Shown piece after piece: positions 44,434-53,152 of a stretch of DNA of 64,000 bases. The notes below the pieces were generated by a model. The model made no database searches and was not told where the DNA came from. It was given only the letters and a program-made list of their open reading frames with translations. The position numbers and the translations under genes are program-made. The DNA is from an uncultured Candidatus Poseidoniales archaeon (GTDB lineage: Archaea > Thermoplasmatota > Poseidoniia > Poseidoniales > Poseidoniaceae). The stretch is from positions 1 through 64,000 of the forward strand of contig CAJJAP010000011.1 in the NCBI GenBank assembly GCA_905182185.1. Direction: 5' to 3'. How positions within the stretch are numbered: the stretch's first letter is position 1; each line of letters opens with the position of its first letter.

Positions 44434-45559
44434 CTTCTTTCATCAAATTTGTTTTATTGTGCATTCTTCCTGCTGTATCAACCAGTACAACGTCAATGTT
44501 TTTTGCCTTTGCAGATTCTATCGCGTCTCTGATAACCGCTGCAGCATCTCCACCGCGTTGGCTTGAGATACAACGAATTCCAAGGGTTTCACAATGAGAT
44601 TCAAGTTGTTGGATTGCTCCTGCTCTAAAGGTATCACCTGCTGCTGCAATGACTGAGAGTCCGCGTGACTGTAATCTGTGAGCAATCTTTGCTGCGGTGG
44701 TTGTTTTCCCCGTTCCATTTACTCCAACCATCATTATGACGACCGGTAAATCACCCTTATCAACATAGGATTGTACTGAGGCGTCGAAATCCCAATATCC
44801 GGCTGAAAGTAAGTTGCTTAGTGCCCGTTTAAGAGATGCTTCTAGAACCTTGGAAAGGTCTGCTCCCTTACGTAATCTTGCTCCGACCAATGTGTTACGC
44901 AGAGCATCTATTACGGCTGTAACCGCATCTGATGAAATATCAGACTCAAGTAATACCCATTCCAATTCCTCTAGTAGAGTGTCGAGGCCATCTCCTGCTT
45001 TGATCACTCTTCCACCTTGCTCAACTACACCGCCACCGAGCTCAACTTCGACCTTGCTACCAGCTTCTGTTTCAATCGTTGCTGATTTGGAAGAGCCTTT
45101 TGGTGCCGATTCAACGCTGACCAGTTTTCTTCCGGTCGTGGTTCGCATCATAGCCAAATCAACGCGTGAACCTTGTGGACGCGATTGTTCGACTCCCCCG
45201 CGCTTCTTTATTTCCTTTAAGCGGGCTTTTTCGGCTTTGTCATTAACCTTTTTTTCTCGCTCGAGTAATTTTCTTTGGGCCTTGGTCAATTCAACAGGTA
45301 AGGCAATCTCTTCTTCATCATCAAAGTCATCCCAGTCGTCATCTTCATCTGCTGCTTCACTCACAACTTCTTGGCCAAGGTCATCCCAGTCATCCTCTTG
45401 ATGAGTTATTACTTCTTCAACCGACTCCGGTTGTGTTGGCTGGATTGGTTGTTGTGCATTTTGCAGTGCTTGTTGTGCTTCAGCGGATTCTGCTTCAGCG
45501 GACAATGACTCCGTATCTGTAACTTCGGCTACTTTTCTGAATCTGTCAAATAATCCCAT
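44420..45559 (-). CDS. ftsY: Signal recognition particle receptor FtsY, N-terminal and GTPase core
   Basis: Membrane-side partner of SRP54 for co-translational targeting. Starts 'MGLFDRFRKVAEVTDTES', has a long acidic linker ('DDWDDLGQEVVSEAADEDDDW'), a four-helix N domain and G domain: P loop 'VGVNGTGKTTTAAKIA', 'AAAGDTFRAGAIQQL' and 'VVLVDTAGRMHN'. Typical archaeal FtsY is 300-400 residues; about 465 when joined to the C-terminal piece. Downstream in the rpl18a-pfdA-ftsY cluster with 9 bp spacing from pfdA. Confidence 0.93.
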   Translation of the reverse strand: MGLFDRFRKVAEVTDTESLSAEAESAEAQQALQNAQQPIQPTQPESVEEVITHQEDDWDDLGQEVVSEAADEDDDWDDFDDEEEIALPVELTKAQRKLLEREKKVNDKAEKARLKEIKKRGGVEQSRPQGSRVDLAMMRTTTGRKLVSVESAPKGSSKSATIETEAGSKVEVELGGGVVEQGGRVIKAGDGLDTLLEELEWVLLESDISSDAVTAVIDALRNTLVGARLRKGADLSKVLEASLKRALSNLLSAGYWDFDASVQSYVDKGDLPVVIMMVGVNGTGKTTTAAKIAHRLQSRGLSVIAAAGDTFRAGAIQQLESHCETLGIRCISSQRGGDAAAVIRDAIESAKAKNIDVVLVDTAGRMHNKTNLMKEVEQS

Positions 45560-45568
45560 CCAAAAACC

Positions 45569-46153
45569 TCAGTCGTCTAGTGTCAATTCGTTACCAAACA
45601 TTCCACTACGGCGCTTCCCACCACGTCTGGTTGCTTGTTCTGCTTGTTGTTCCTCTGCATCCTGTTCAGTAGTTGGCGCCAAGGCATTAGAAGGTTTTAA
45701 TGATAATTTATTTTCACTCGGTTGAGATTTCATGGCCGTTGCCATCTGATTGAATTGCTCTGCAGCCTCTCCGATTTTCACTTCTAGGGCTTGGGCTTGA
45801 ATCTGTAATTCGTCGCGTAATTGGGTGATGTCGTCTTTGCGTTGTTGGGTAATTCCAATCGCTTGGCTCCACGGCTTTTCGCCGAAAATACCACTGCCCA
45901 AATCAACCATCGCCAAGCCTTCTTGTTGGCCTTCGTGATTATATGGAAGTGTTACGCCTGAGCCGATTGAAAAATGGGCGCTAGCGCTGCCCTTGGTTCC
46001 AACTTGAACTAACTCATTGAGTGTTGCTAGAGTAATGGTGTGTTCGTTAATGACTTCTTCGACTTTGACGATCTGCTTTTCAACTTCGTCAAAACTAGCC
46101 TTAGTTACCTCGACGATGCGGGCTAAATTTTGCAGTTCTTCCCTTGTTGCCAT
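45569..46153 (-). CDS. pfdA: Prefoldin alpha subunit
   Basis: Co-chaperone that delivers unfolded proteins to the thermosome. 194 residues, longer than the usual ~145 because of a disordered Gln/Glu-rich C-terminal tail ending 'RRGGKRRSGMFGNELTLDD'. Two coiled-coil arms ('VEKQIVKVEEVINEHTITLATLNEL' and 'QRKDDITQLRDELQIQAQALEVKI') flank the beta-hairpin 'FSIGSGVTLPYNHE'. Lies between rpl18a and ftsY, the conserved archaeal order. Confidence 0.9.
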   Translation of the reverse strand: MATREELQNLARIVEVTKASFDEVEKQIVKVEEVINEHTITLATLNELVQVGTKGSASAHFSIGSGVTLPYNHEGQQEGLAMVDLGSGIFGEKPWSQAIGITQQRKDDITQLRDELQIQAQALEVKIGEAAEQFNQMATAMKSQPSENKLSLKPSNALAPTTEQDAEEQQAEQATRRGGKRRSGMFGNELTLDD

Positions 46154-46210
46154 CTTCGCTCATCCCCTCGTAGGTCGTCAGGGTTGAAAAACCGGCGCAG
46201 CCGGTCAACC

Positions 46211-46477
46211 TCACTCTTCTTCGGATGCGATTGCTCCACCAGCCGCTGCGATTTGCTCGCGGAAGTGGTCTAGAATACGTGCTTCCTTGGATGTTCTTGG
46301 ATCAATTTCTGCAACTGATTCAATAGTAATTGAACGACGATTTGCTTTGTGGCGTGAACCCATAATCGAATATGCACGATGTTCAGCATCAGCTTCATCG
46401 TTTGCTGCTATATCAATTGAGAATCCTTGGCGCATGCGTCCGAAAGGGGCGATTCCTGAAATTCGATAGGCCTTCAT
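46211..46477 (-). CDS. rpl18a: Large ribosomal subunit protein eL20 (L18Ae/LX)
   Basis: 88 residues. 'KAYRISGIAPFGRMRQGFSIDI' and 'AEHRAYSIMGSRHKANRRSITIESVAEI' are the LX/L18Ae pattern. Small archaeal ribosomal protein that starts the conserved rpl18a-pfdA-ftsY block. Start at the second Met (46477). The acidic C-terminal tail is slightly extended. Divergent from the S8 peptidase gene, 100 bp apart. Confidence 0.9.
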   Translation of the reverse strand: MKAYRISGIAPFGRMRQGFSIDIAANDEADAEHRAYSIMGSRHKANRRSITIESVAEIDPRTSKEARILDHFREQIAAAGGAIASEEE

Positions 46478-46577
46478 CAAATGGGGCGACTCGCAATCCC
46501 GTCTTAAGCGCTATGGCGCGACTAAACGATTGGAAATGGGGGTGAGATTGACATGGGTTGGGGTTTTGACAGGGTTT

Positions 46578-46979
46578 ATGCGGCCAGTGATTTTACTATT
46601 GCTGGTATTACTAATGCCGATTTCCACTGCCTTTCTAACCGACAACATAGGTCCCCGTGAAACTATTGGCGAAGGGGGAGAAATTGAGATTATTCTCAAA
46701 GATGGATATTGGAGTCAAGATAATTGGAATGCGCTGAAAAATAATGGAGTCACTCCTTTGAGAATTATTTCTCCTTCAACATTATTGGCATGGAGTAGCG
46801 CCGAAGATATTAATTTAGACTTGCCCGTTGAAATTAATGACGCGCAGCAAGCCCCATACAAGGCTGGCTTAGATGGATTGCTGCCTTCCTCTGAGACCAT
46901 GCTTCGTTTGGTCTTTGAACCGAGGTTACCCGAAGTGGCTGCACACAGTTATCTCAACAATTGGCATTATTTTCAATAG
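46578..46979 (+). CDS. Subtilisin-like surface peptidase, N-terminal part
   Basis: Signal sequence ('MRPVILLLLVLLMPISTAFL') followed by a prodomain-like segment ('DGYWSQDNWNALKNNGVTPLRII'). The frame is lost around 46970; in another frame 'MVVKWKYDDAQLFSQLLEVDGLLWVEPV' continues the propeptide, and a second break near 47125 leads into ORF 47050-49746. So at least two single-base breaks separate this piece from the catalytic domain. Start placed at the Met that opens the signal peptide; the track's TTG is 16 codons upstream. Confidence 0.72.
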   Translation: MRPVILLLLVLLMPISTAFLTDNIGPRETIGEGGEIEIILKDGYWSQDNWNALKNNGVTPLRIISPSTLLAWSSAEDINLDLPVEINDAQQAPYKAGLDGLLPSSETMLRLVFEPRLPEVAAHSYLNNWHYFQ

Positions 46980-47049
46980 CAATGAGGCGATGAAAAATTG
47001 TTACTATCAAGTCCAATCCCTCAAGTCATGGTTGTGAAATGGAAATACG

Positions 47050-49746
47050 ATGATGCGCAATTATTTTCTCAATTACTCGAGGTTGATGGTTTACTTTGGG
47101 TTGAGCCGGTGTTGGAGACAGTTTGCCCGTAATACCCAATCCGCATCTATTCATCAAAATGGAGGGCTTTCTGGAAATCCTGCTTGGGACCTGGGTTTGA
47201 ATGCAAGTGGCGTGGTCGTTGGAGTGGCTGATTCTGGCCTTGATGCTGATCATTCTTGTTTTAGAAATGCAACCGCGGTAGCACAGTTAGGATCTGAGGG
47301 TGAAAATGGAAGTGACGCTGAAGCCCCTGCTGGCCCCAACCATCGAAAACTGCTATTACTCAATGAAACAATAGATTCAGGAGATACTCAGGGGCATAGC
47401 GATTATCGACATGGAACCCATGTCGCTGGTACTTTGTCATGCTTTGACATCTATGATTATAGAAACGGGACCGTCCCCACTACGGGTTCTTCACTTGCCC
47501 ATGCTAGTTCTCTCATTTTCCAAGATATTGTATCGAGTGAGGGTTGGGTTGTTCCAGATGTGGATTTGTTATTGTATGAAGCGGCCATTAATGGCGCGGT
47601 AATTCACTCGGATTCTTGGGGCGATAATTCTGCCGAATATACCGCTCGGTCTGCTGATTTTGATGCGTGGGGCAGGGAATTCCCTTGGTCTCTTGCATTT
47701 ATCGCCCCAGGCAATAGTGGTGGTGAAATCTTAGAGCCTGCAAATGCCAGAAATGTTGCTGCGATTGGAGCTTCAATAAAAAATGACCAATCTCAACGTT
47801 GGGCCTCCAATGCTCACGGGCCATTGCAAGCGGAGACAACTGGTATTTTCGCACTCGCTACCGGAGCATCAATTTTATCGGCGAAGGCTGATGGTGTTGA
47901 TAATTCTTACAATGATGATCTACGCTCATCGAGTGGCACCAGTATGGCCACTCCGATGGCAGCGAGTAATGCTGCTGTAATACAGCAAATGGTTGAACAG
48001 GGTTGGATTCGCGGCTCTCAAGAAAATACTCATGATGTTTCTATTGCCCAATTACGGCCTCAATGGGCTGATAGTTCGCTCACTAACCAATCCAATTTGA
48101 CCTTGGGTGATGGTTTCACTCCATCCGGACCATTGTTACGGGCTTTGATGGCAATTGCAAGTACCCCTTTGCCATTGGATGAAAGAAACGCAGGAAATGG
48201 AGGAGAGGATCTAAGAAATCCATATGATGGGTTTGGTCGTCTAAATTTATCTCAATTAATTGATTTTGCACAATTAGAAAATATGATCTCCGAAGGTAAT
48301 GTTTCCCCTGCTAGTGATGTTTGGATTCACGACTCCTATCGTTTGCAGCAGTTGCAGCCTATGCATTTACTATCGCAACGAAATGGAAATCTTACGCCAT
48401 TAGAAAATTTAGCTAATAATCCATGGAATGGTGACGGTGCTGTTGGCCCATTCCTTACAAGTGGAGATGTTTGGACTACGCGACTTTCGATTGAGGAGGG
48501 GGAGCCATTGGATGTTACAATGGCGTTTCCTTCATCGCCCGAGCCTTATTTGGTCGATGATATGTTGCTGGTTGTACGGTTATCTAATGGTCAGGTCGCT
48601 ATCTCGGGCAAAACAAATTCTACTGGCGCCAATACCTTATTTTACGAAAACGTTGTTAATTACTCAAATAACAATTCATTCCCGTCGAGTAATGAAACAA
48701 CTTTGAAGATTCATTTGGATGCCATCGACATAAGTGAAATTGAATGGGTGGAAATTGAAGTTAGGGCCCGCTATATCTCACCTGGAAACTCTCCCGGAAC
48801 CGTCGGTATTGATGGCGATAAAAATGGATTTTCTATTGCTGCTAAAGGTGTGCAACGCGATTACGATGGATGGATGGATAGTGATGGAGATGGTATTGAA
48901 AATGTATTGGATGTCTGTCCAATTGAAGATGCAAGTGGTTATGATTTAGATTTGGATGGCTGTATTGATGATTCGGATGGAGACACAATAACCGATGATA
49001 TCGATGAGTGTGTGGCTGAAGATGCAAGTGGTTATGATTTAGATTTGGATGGCTGTATTGATGATTCAGATGCTGATTCAGTCAAAGACGATGTAGACCT
49101 TTGTTATACAGAAATAATCAACAGCAGTTGGCCAGTAATGGAAAATGGCTGTAGGCCAATAGATAATACTCCACAGATTACTATAATTTCGGAACCAGGA
49201 AATGGCACTGTTTGGGATGATACTATGTTAGTTCGATGGCTAGTAGAAGATAGTGATGGCGACCAATTGACAACTGGCGTCAAAATAATGATCGCACATA
49301 ATAATTCAAATGAAAGTTCTTCGGAATTGATTCGTTGTGTCCCGATACAATGGGCCAATAATTCAAGTGAGTTCTTTTGTATTTGGGTAATTCCAATCAA
49401 CCTCCCATCATACGATATTAATGAGCGCCCATTGCACCTGGAATTCTTTGTACAAAGTTCAAACCAATCTCCAGAAGCAAATAATCAATTAATAACAAAA
49501 AGCAGTCAAAATATATTCACTTCATTCTGGGATAATTCATCAATAGGCGAGGATAATTCTTTAATTGAAAATAATGAAGAAATTGACAAACAAAAGAGAA
49601 TTCTAATGTTGGCAATTATGGGGTTATTTGGTGCGTTGGTTGGCGCGATACTGGTCGCTAAGAAATTTCTGTGGCGTGATTTCAACGAGGTCGTTTTCGA
49701 TATAAATGAGAAGTTACTACCTCCTATTGAAAGTGATAGGGATTAG
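47050..49746 (+). CDS. S8 (subtilisin-like) serine peptidase with thrombospondin type 3 repeats and membrane anchor
   Basis: Extracellular serine protease. Catalytic triad: Asp in 'VGVADSGLDADH', His in 'YRHGTHVAGTLS', Ser in 'SSGTSMATPMAASNA'; oxyanion Asn in 'IAPGNSGGE'. Beyond residue ~400 there is a P-domain-like beta region, then calcium-binding TSP3 repeats ('MDSDGDGIENVLDVCP', 'DLDLDGCIDDSDGD', 'SDADSVKDDVDLC'), a C-terminal transmembrane helix ('LMLAIMGLFGALVGAILVA') and a short cytoplasmic tail. The real protein begins at the signal peptide at 46578; the ORF start 47050 is artificial. Likely digests proteins for import as peptides. Confidence 0.88.
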   Translation: MMRNYFLNYSRLMVYFGLSRCWRQFARNTQSASIHQNGGLSGNPAWDLGLNASGVVVGVADSGLDADHSCFRNATAVAQLGSEGENGSDAEAPAGPNHRKLLLLNETIDSGDTQGHSDYRHGTHVAGTLSCFDIYDYRNGTVPTTGSSLAHASSLIFQDIVSSEGWVVPDVDLLLYEAAINGAVIHSDSWGDNSAEYTARSADFDAWGREFPWSLAFIAPGNSGGEILEPANARNVAAIGASIKNDQSQRWASNAHGPLQAETTGIFALATGASILSAKADGVDNSYNDDLRSSSGTSMATPMAASNAAVIQQMVEQGWIRGSQENTHDVSIAQLRPQWADSSLTNQSNLTLGDGFTPSGPLLRALMAIASTPLPLDERNAGNGGEDLRNPYDGFGRLNLSQLIDFAQLENMISEGNVSPASDVWIHDSYRLQQLQPMHLLSQRNGNLTPLENLANNPWNGDGAVGPFLTSGDVWTTRLSIEEGEPLDVTMAFPSSPEPYLVDDMLLVVRLSNGQVAISGKTNSTGANTLFYENVVNYSNNNSFPSSNETTLKIHLDAIDISEIEWVEIEVRARYISPGNSPGTVGIDGDKNGFSIAAKGVQRDYDGWMDSDGDGIENVLDVCPIEDASGYDLDLDGCIDDSDGDTITDDIDECVAEDASGYDLDLDGCIDDSDADSVKDDVDLCYTEIINSSWPVMENGCRPIDNTPQITIISEPGNGTVWDDTMLVRWLVEDSDGDQLTTGVKIMIAHNNSNESSSELIRCVPIQWANNSSEFFCIWVIPINLPSYDINERPLHLEFFVQSSNQSPEANNQLITKSSQNIFTSFWDNSSIGEDNSLIENNEEIDKQKRILMLAIMGLFGALVGAILVAKKFLWRDFNEVVFDINEKLLPPIESDRD
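48925..49067 (+). repeat. 50-bp direct duplication in TSP3 region
   Basis: Identical 50-bp stretches at 48925-48974 and 49018-49067, 93 bp apart, begin 'gaagatgcaagtggttatga'. Both encode 'EDASGYDLDLDGCIDDS' of the calcium-binding TSP3 units of the S8 peptidase. The nucleotide identity points to recent unit duplication. Confidence 0.85.
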
Positions 49747-49780
49747 TTTTTCTTTTTCGCAATACTGCGGGGCTTTTTTT
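49747..49780 (+). terminator. Poly-T terminator after S8 peptidase
   Basis: Immediately after the stop are two T-rich runs: TTTTTCTTTTT (49747-49757) and GGGGCTTTTTTT (to 49780). Oligo-T is the archaeal intrinsic termination signal, and it separates the peptidase gene from the actin-like operon. Confidence 0.6.
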
Positions 49781-49877
49781 GCTCTCCTGTACCGATATTA
49801 CTCCTTTTTAGTGAAGGTGAACCTTGAAGGGTAGTGGCATCCTCGGCGGTTTGTCCGCATCGCGGAAGGTGAATAAA

Positions 49878-50882
49878 ATGGGAGAAAGACTCTACGTAGG
49901 AATCGATTTGGGAACATACCAATCAACAATCGCGTCAAGTGCTGGTGCAAGCCACACAATTGAAACTGTTGTTGGACGACCGAAAGACCCTATTGCTCGT
50001 AACTTCCTCGGGCGAGATGTTCTTTTTGGCAATGATGCTTTGAAGAACAAGTTGGCATGTAATATATACCGCCCAATGGCTGCTGGAGTTGCTCTAGATG
50101 ATGATGCAAACCTTGCTGCTGCAAAGGCGTTTGTTTCTCACCTATTGGAAACTGTAGACCCTGAAGAATTCGATGAGGTTTTCGGAGTAATTTGCTCACC
50201 ATCTCACGTTTCATTCACTGACAAGTCCAACCTAGTAGCAACACTTCGTGGACAAGTTAATGCCATCATGGTAGTGACTGAACCATTCGCTACAGCATTC
50301 GGAATTGAAGAAATCGCTAGTTCAATCGTAGTAGATATTGGCGCTGGAACAACTGATATTGCTCGTATTTACGGAACATTCCCAACCGAAGAAGACCAAA
50401 TTACTCTTCAAGAAGCTGGAGATTGGTTGGATGAGGCACTAATGGTCTTAATCCGAAAGAAGTACACTGGCGCTCAAGTAACCAAGGATATGGTTCGCCG
50501 ATGGAAGGAAGAAGTTTCCTATGTAGGCGGGGATACTCGTGAAGCAATTGTTGAACTTTCAGTTGAAGGTAAGAAGCAAGTGGTTGACATTGGAGACCTA
50601 GTTCAAGAAGCATGTGAAGCAATTATTCCAAAGATTGGAAACGGTATCAAGCAAATCATTGCTGGTGCTGACCCTGAATATCAACCAGTTCTTCGTAACA
50701 ATGTCATCATCTCTGGTGGCGGCTCTCTAATCGAAGGATTAGCGGCTCGTATTGCCGACGAAATCTCCGATATCGGTGATGTAAATGTCTGGTGTGTTGA
50801 AGATCCAATTGACAAGGTTGCTACTGGTGCTTTAGCACTAGCTCAGCAAATGCCTGATGAAATGTTCACATCAATCAACTAA
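49878..50882 (+). CDS. Actin/MreB-like ATPase
   Basis: 334-residue actin-superfamily protein. Phosphate-1 'VGIDLGTYQSTIAS', phosphate-2 'VVDIGAGTTDIARI' and adenosine motif 'ISGGGSLIEGLAARI' are all present, with the MreB/MamK-like 'VICSPSHVSF' and 'VVTEPFATAFG'. Likely polymerises as a cytoskeletal filament. GGAAGGTGA lies 5 nt before the ATG at 49878; the track start is 18 codons earlier. First gene of a plus-strand operon with the coiled-coil protein (102 bp gap) and DUF4126. Confidence 0.85.
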   Translation: MGERLYVGIDLGTYQSTIASSAGASHTIETVVGRPKDPIARNFLGRDVLFGNDALKNKLACNIYRPMAAGVALDDDANLAAAKAFVSHLLETVDPEEFDEVFGVICSPSHVSFTDKSNLVATLRGQVNAIMVVTEPFATAFGIEEIASSIVVDIGAGTTDIARIYGTFPTEEDQITLQEAGDWLDEALMVLIRKKYTGAQVTKDMVRRWKEEVSYVGGDTREAIVELSVEGKKQVVDIGDLVQEACEAIIPKIGNGIKQIIAGADPEYQPVLRNNVIISGGGSLIEGLAARIADEISDIGDVNVWCVEDPIDKVATGALALAQQMPDEMFTSIN

Positions 50883-50984
50883 ATTTGATAGTTTGAATAT
50901 TTCTAAAGGGGTGCCAAACCCCCCTTCTAATACCCGTTTCTATTGGCAAAGTTCAAGAGTGGTTGAGCGGCGATTGCCCATTGT

Positions 50985-52250
50985 ATGACGCTAGGAACTT
51001 CAACAACGGGTGGCATCGGACGAATCAGTGATGCTTCGGGAGATGAACGAGCGGTGCTCGAAGGTATGCTTCGCGGCTATCCTCAAGACCAATTAGTAGA
51101 AGAGGTTCTCATCGCTTGGCAAGAACTTGCTGGGCGCAATGATGAACTGGTTTCAGTAAAGCAAAGAATTCGTGTATTAGAACTTGATTTGGCTGAAAGA
51201 GAAGATTTGGTTGCACCTGAAGTTGCACGACTAAATGAGGCCGAGTCCACTCTTCAAGAATTTGAAGCAAAGAATGTTCACCTATCACGGGTGCTCGCTG
51301 ACACCCAAGCAGAATTAGCAAGTCAGCAATCTTCACTTTCACAGAAGGAAAGAGAATCCATGGAAACCGAAGTTAGTCAATTACGAAACTTGTCAAATGA
51401 CCAAGACGAGGTTATCGGTGAAATGGAGGGGCGCATTTCTCAAATGATTGAGGCTTTGGAAAGAGCTGCTGAGGCTGGATTAACTTCAGTGACTGCGGAC
51501 GAAGTTCGTTCATTGAAATCACAACTAGATGATATGTCAGGAAAATATGGCGTGGAGACTGCTGCAAACTCGGCTCTAGAAGAAGAACGTCAACGTCTAC
51601 GAGATATTGCAGATCGCTTGCGCGGATTACTCGATGCTAGAGATTCGAGATTGGCTGAATTGGAAGAACAACTTGAGAGAGTAATGCAAGGTCCTCGTTC
51701 GGTTTCTGCTGAACATGATTATCTGGTCGAACAAATTGAAGAATTGAAAAGAAGATTATTGGAGAGAAACCGAGAATATGAATCTTTGAGAAGAAGAGAG
51801 CGTCGCCTCCATAGTGATGTTTTTGACAGAGATGAAAGAATCCAGCAAATGACTTTGACGATTGCAGACTTTGAGGCTGCACTTGGCGACCGTACTGCAG
51901 AATACAGAGAATTGGAAACACAGAACGAGGCTATGAGGGCTGAACTTGATTCGGTCAAACGTGGCGAACGCACTAGAGAAGTTGTTGGGCGGGTTTTCGC
52001 AGACTCCCTCACACTCGTTCGTGAACAAGATTCACGCGATGCTAAGCGAGAGGTGTATGCTAATTCACCGAATGTTGAAAGAAAACTATCAACTCCTGAA
52101 ACTGATGATATGGCACACCTTGCAAAGGGTGGACGCGTTGAACTTGATGTCGATGAAACTGTAATCGAAGAGGGGATCGATGTTGATGGCCCTCGCCCTC
52201 CTAGCCCTGGTGGTTCAGGAGACCCTGTTCTCTACGAGGACGAGGATTGA
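50985..52250 (+). CDS. Long coiled-coil protein
   Basis: 421 residues, almost entirely alpha-helical coiled coil from residue ~45 to ~345 ('LEEERQRLRDIADRLRGLLDARDSRLAELEEQLERV'), with a disordered acidic, Pro-rich C terminus ('GPRPPSPGGSGDP'). A short globular N terminus ('DERAVLEGMLRGYPQDQLVEEVLIAWQELAG') may bind a partner. No enzyme motif. Position directly after the actin-like gene and 1 nt before the DUF4126 gene suggests it scaffolds or links the filament. Confidence 0.8.
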   Translation: MTLGTSTTGGIGRISDASGDERAVLEGMLRGYPQDQLVEEVLIAWQELAGRNDELVSVKQRIRVLELDLAEREDLVAPEVARLNEAESTLQEFEAKNVHLSRVLADTQAELASQQSSLSQKERESMETEVSQLRNLSNDQDEVIGEMEGRISQMIEALERAAEAGLTSVTADEVRSLKSQLDDMSGKYGVETAANSALEEERQRLRDIADRLRGLLDARDSRLAELEEQLERVMQGPRSVSAEHDYLVEQIEELKRRLLERNREYESLRRRERRLHSDVFDRDERIQQMTLTIADFEAALGDRTAEYRELETQNEAMRAELDSVKRGERTREVVGRVFADSLTLVREQDSRDAKREVYANSPNVERKLSTPETDDMAHLAKGGRVELDVDETVIEEGIDVDGPRPPSPGGSGDPVLYEDED

Positions 52251-52251
52251 G

Positions 52252-52836
52252 ATGGAATTTCTGTCTTTGATCTCTGCGATTAGTGTTGGAATTGGTTTGT
52301 CTGCTGCCTGCGGATTCCGTATTTTTTTACCTCCAGCGATGATGAGTCTTGCTGCTAATCTCGATTGGATGGAATTAGATGGTCAATTTGCAATGTTAGA
52401 CAGTTGGGGGGCCTTTGCCATTTTATCTGCAGCGGTTGCATTTGAAATCGGTGGTTACTTCATTCCGTGGATTGATAATTTACTAGATATTGTTGCCACT
52501 CCTGCTGCCGCTCTTGCTGGTGTTTTTGTTTCTGCATCGATGCTTGGTGACTTTGACCCGATGCTACAATGGGCTGTTGCTCTAATCGCAGGAGGTGGTG
52601 CTGCAGGTACTGTGCAAATAGGAACAGTTGCTACCAGAGCAGCATCGACTGGAACAACTGGTGGCCTAGCCAATCCGCTAATTGCAGTCTTTGAAGCGAT
52701 AGCGGCCGTAGTTCTGACGATACTTGCATTATTATCTCCAATAATAGTGATGATTGCACTTATTGTAATGTTCTATTTTTTATTCAAAACGATTGGTAAT
52801 TTGAAACAGAGAAAGGCTAAAACTCCGGCCGTGTAA
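52252..52836 (+). CDS. DUF4126-family membrane protein
   Basis: 194 residues, about five transmembrane helices. 'LSLISAISVGIGLSAACGFRIFLPPAMMSLAANL' and 'IPWIDNLLDIVATPAAALAGVF' are the DUF4126 pattern; Gly/Ala-rich middle ('GGGAAGTVQIGTVATRAASTGTTGGL'). Function unknown. The ATG is 1 nt after the coiled-coil stop (TGAGATG), so translation is probably coupled. It could anchor the actin-like/coiled-coil system at the membrane, by context only. Confidence 0.82.
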   Translation: MEFLSLISAISVGIGLSAACGFRIFLPPAMMSLAANLDWMELDGQFAMLDSWGAFAILSAAVAFEIGGYFIPWIDNLLDIVATPAAALAGVFVSASMLGDFDPMLQWAVALIAGGGAAGTVQIGTVATRAASTGTTGGLANPLIAVFEAIAAVVLTILALLSPIIVMIALIVMFYFLFKTIGNLKQRKAKTPAV

Positions 52837-53152
52837 ATCCTGTAGTCTTATTCGCTGGTAGGCGGTTTACAGGGGGGTTGAACACCCATTGTACACTCGC
52901 TAGCCTCTGTATTTTTGGCCTGTCCAACATCCTCAGCAGGTTCTTTCAGCCTCCTCCGCCACTACAGCCATCACCACCACGATACTTATCTCTCCAATCA
53001 CTTGCGATGATCTGATATTTCTCAAGAATACGAGGCACAATGGCAATATAAATAATCAATATGACAAGACCAATCGATTTGAATGGACCTAGGGCAATAA
53101 TAGCGAGGATGTAACCACAAATCTCTTTGGTGAGGTGTAATTATGTCAAAAC
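52837..53152. other. 316-bp gap; possible small membrane ORF on minus strand
   Basis: Between the DUF4126 gene and the giant surface protein. On the minus strand an open frame ending at 52946 reads 'GPFKSIGLVILIIYIAIVPRILEKY' followed by 'WRDKYRGGDGCSGGGG', a plausible tiny membrane protein. It opens at 53141 but has no ATG/GTG before the hydrophobic part; a TTG within it is the only common start. Either a frame error hides its start or it is a relic. No promoter element is obvious. Confidence 0.35.

Noticed and set aside
44814-45401. 195-residue plus-strand ORF antisense to ftsY
   Set aside because: Ser/Arg-rich translation typical of a shadow; FtsY motifs are unambiguous on the other strand.
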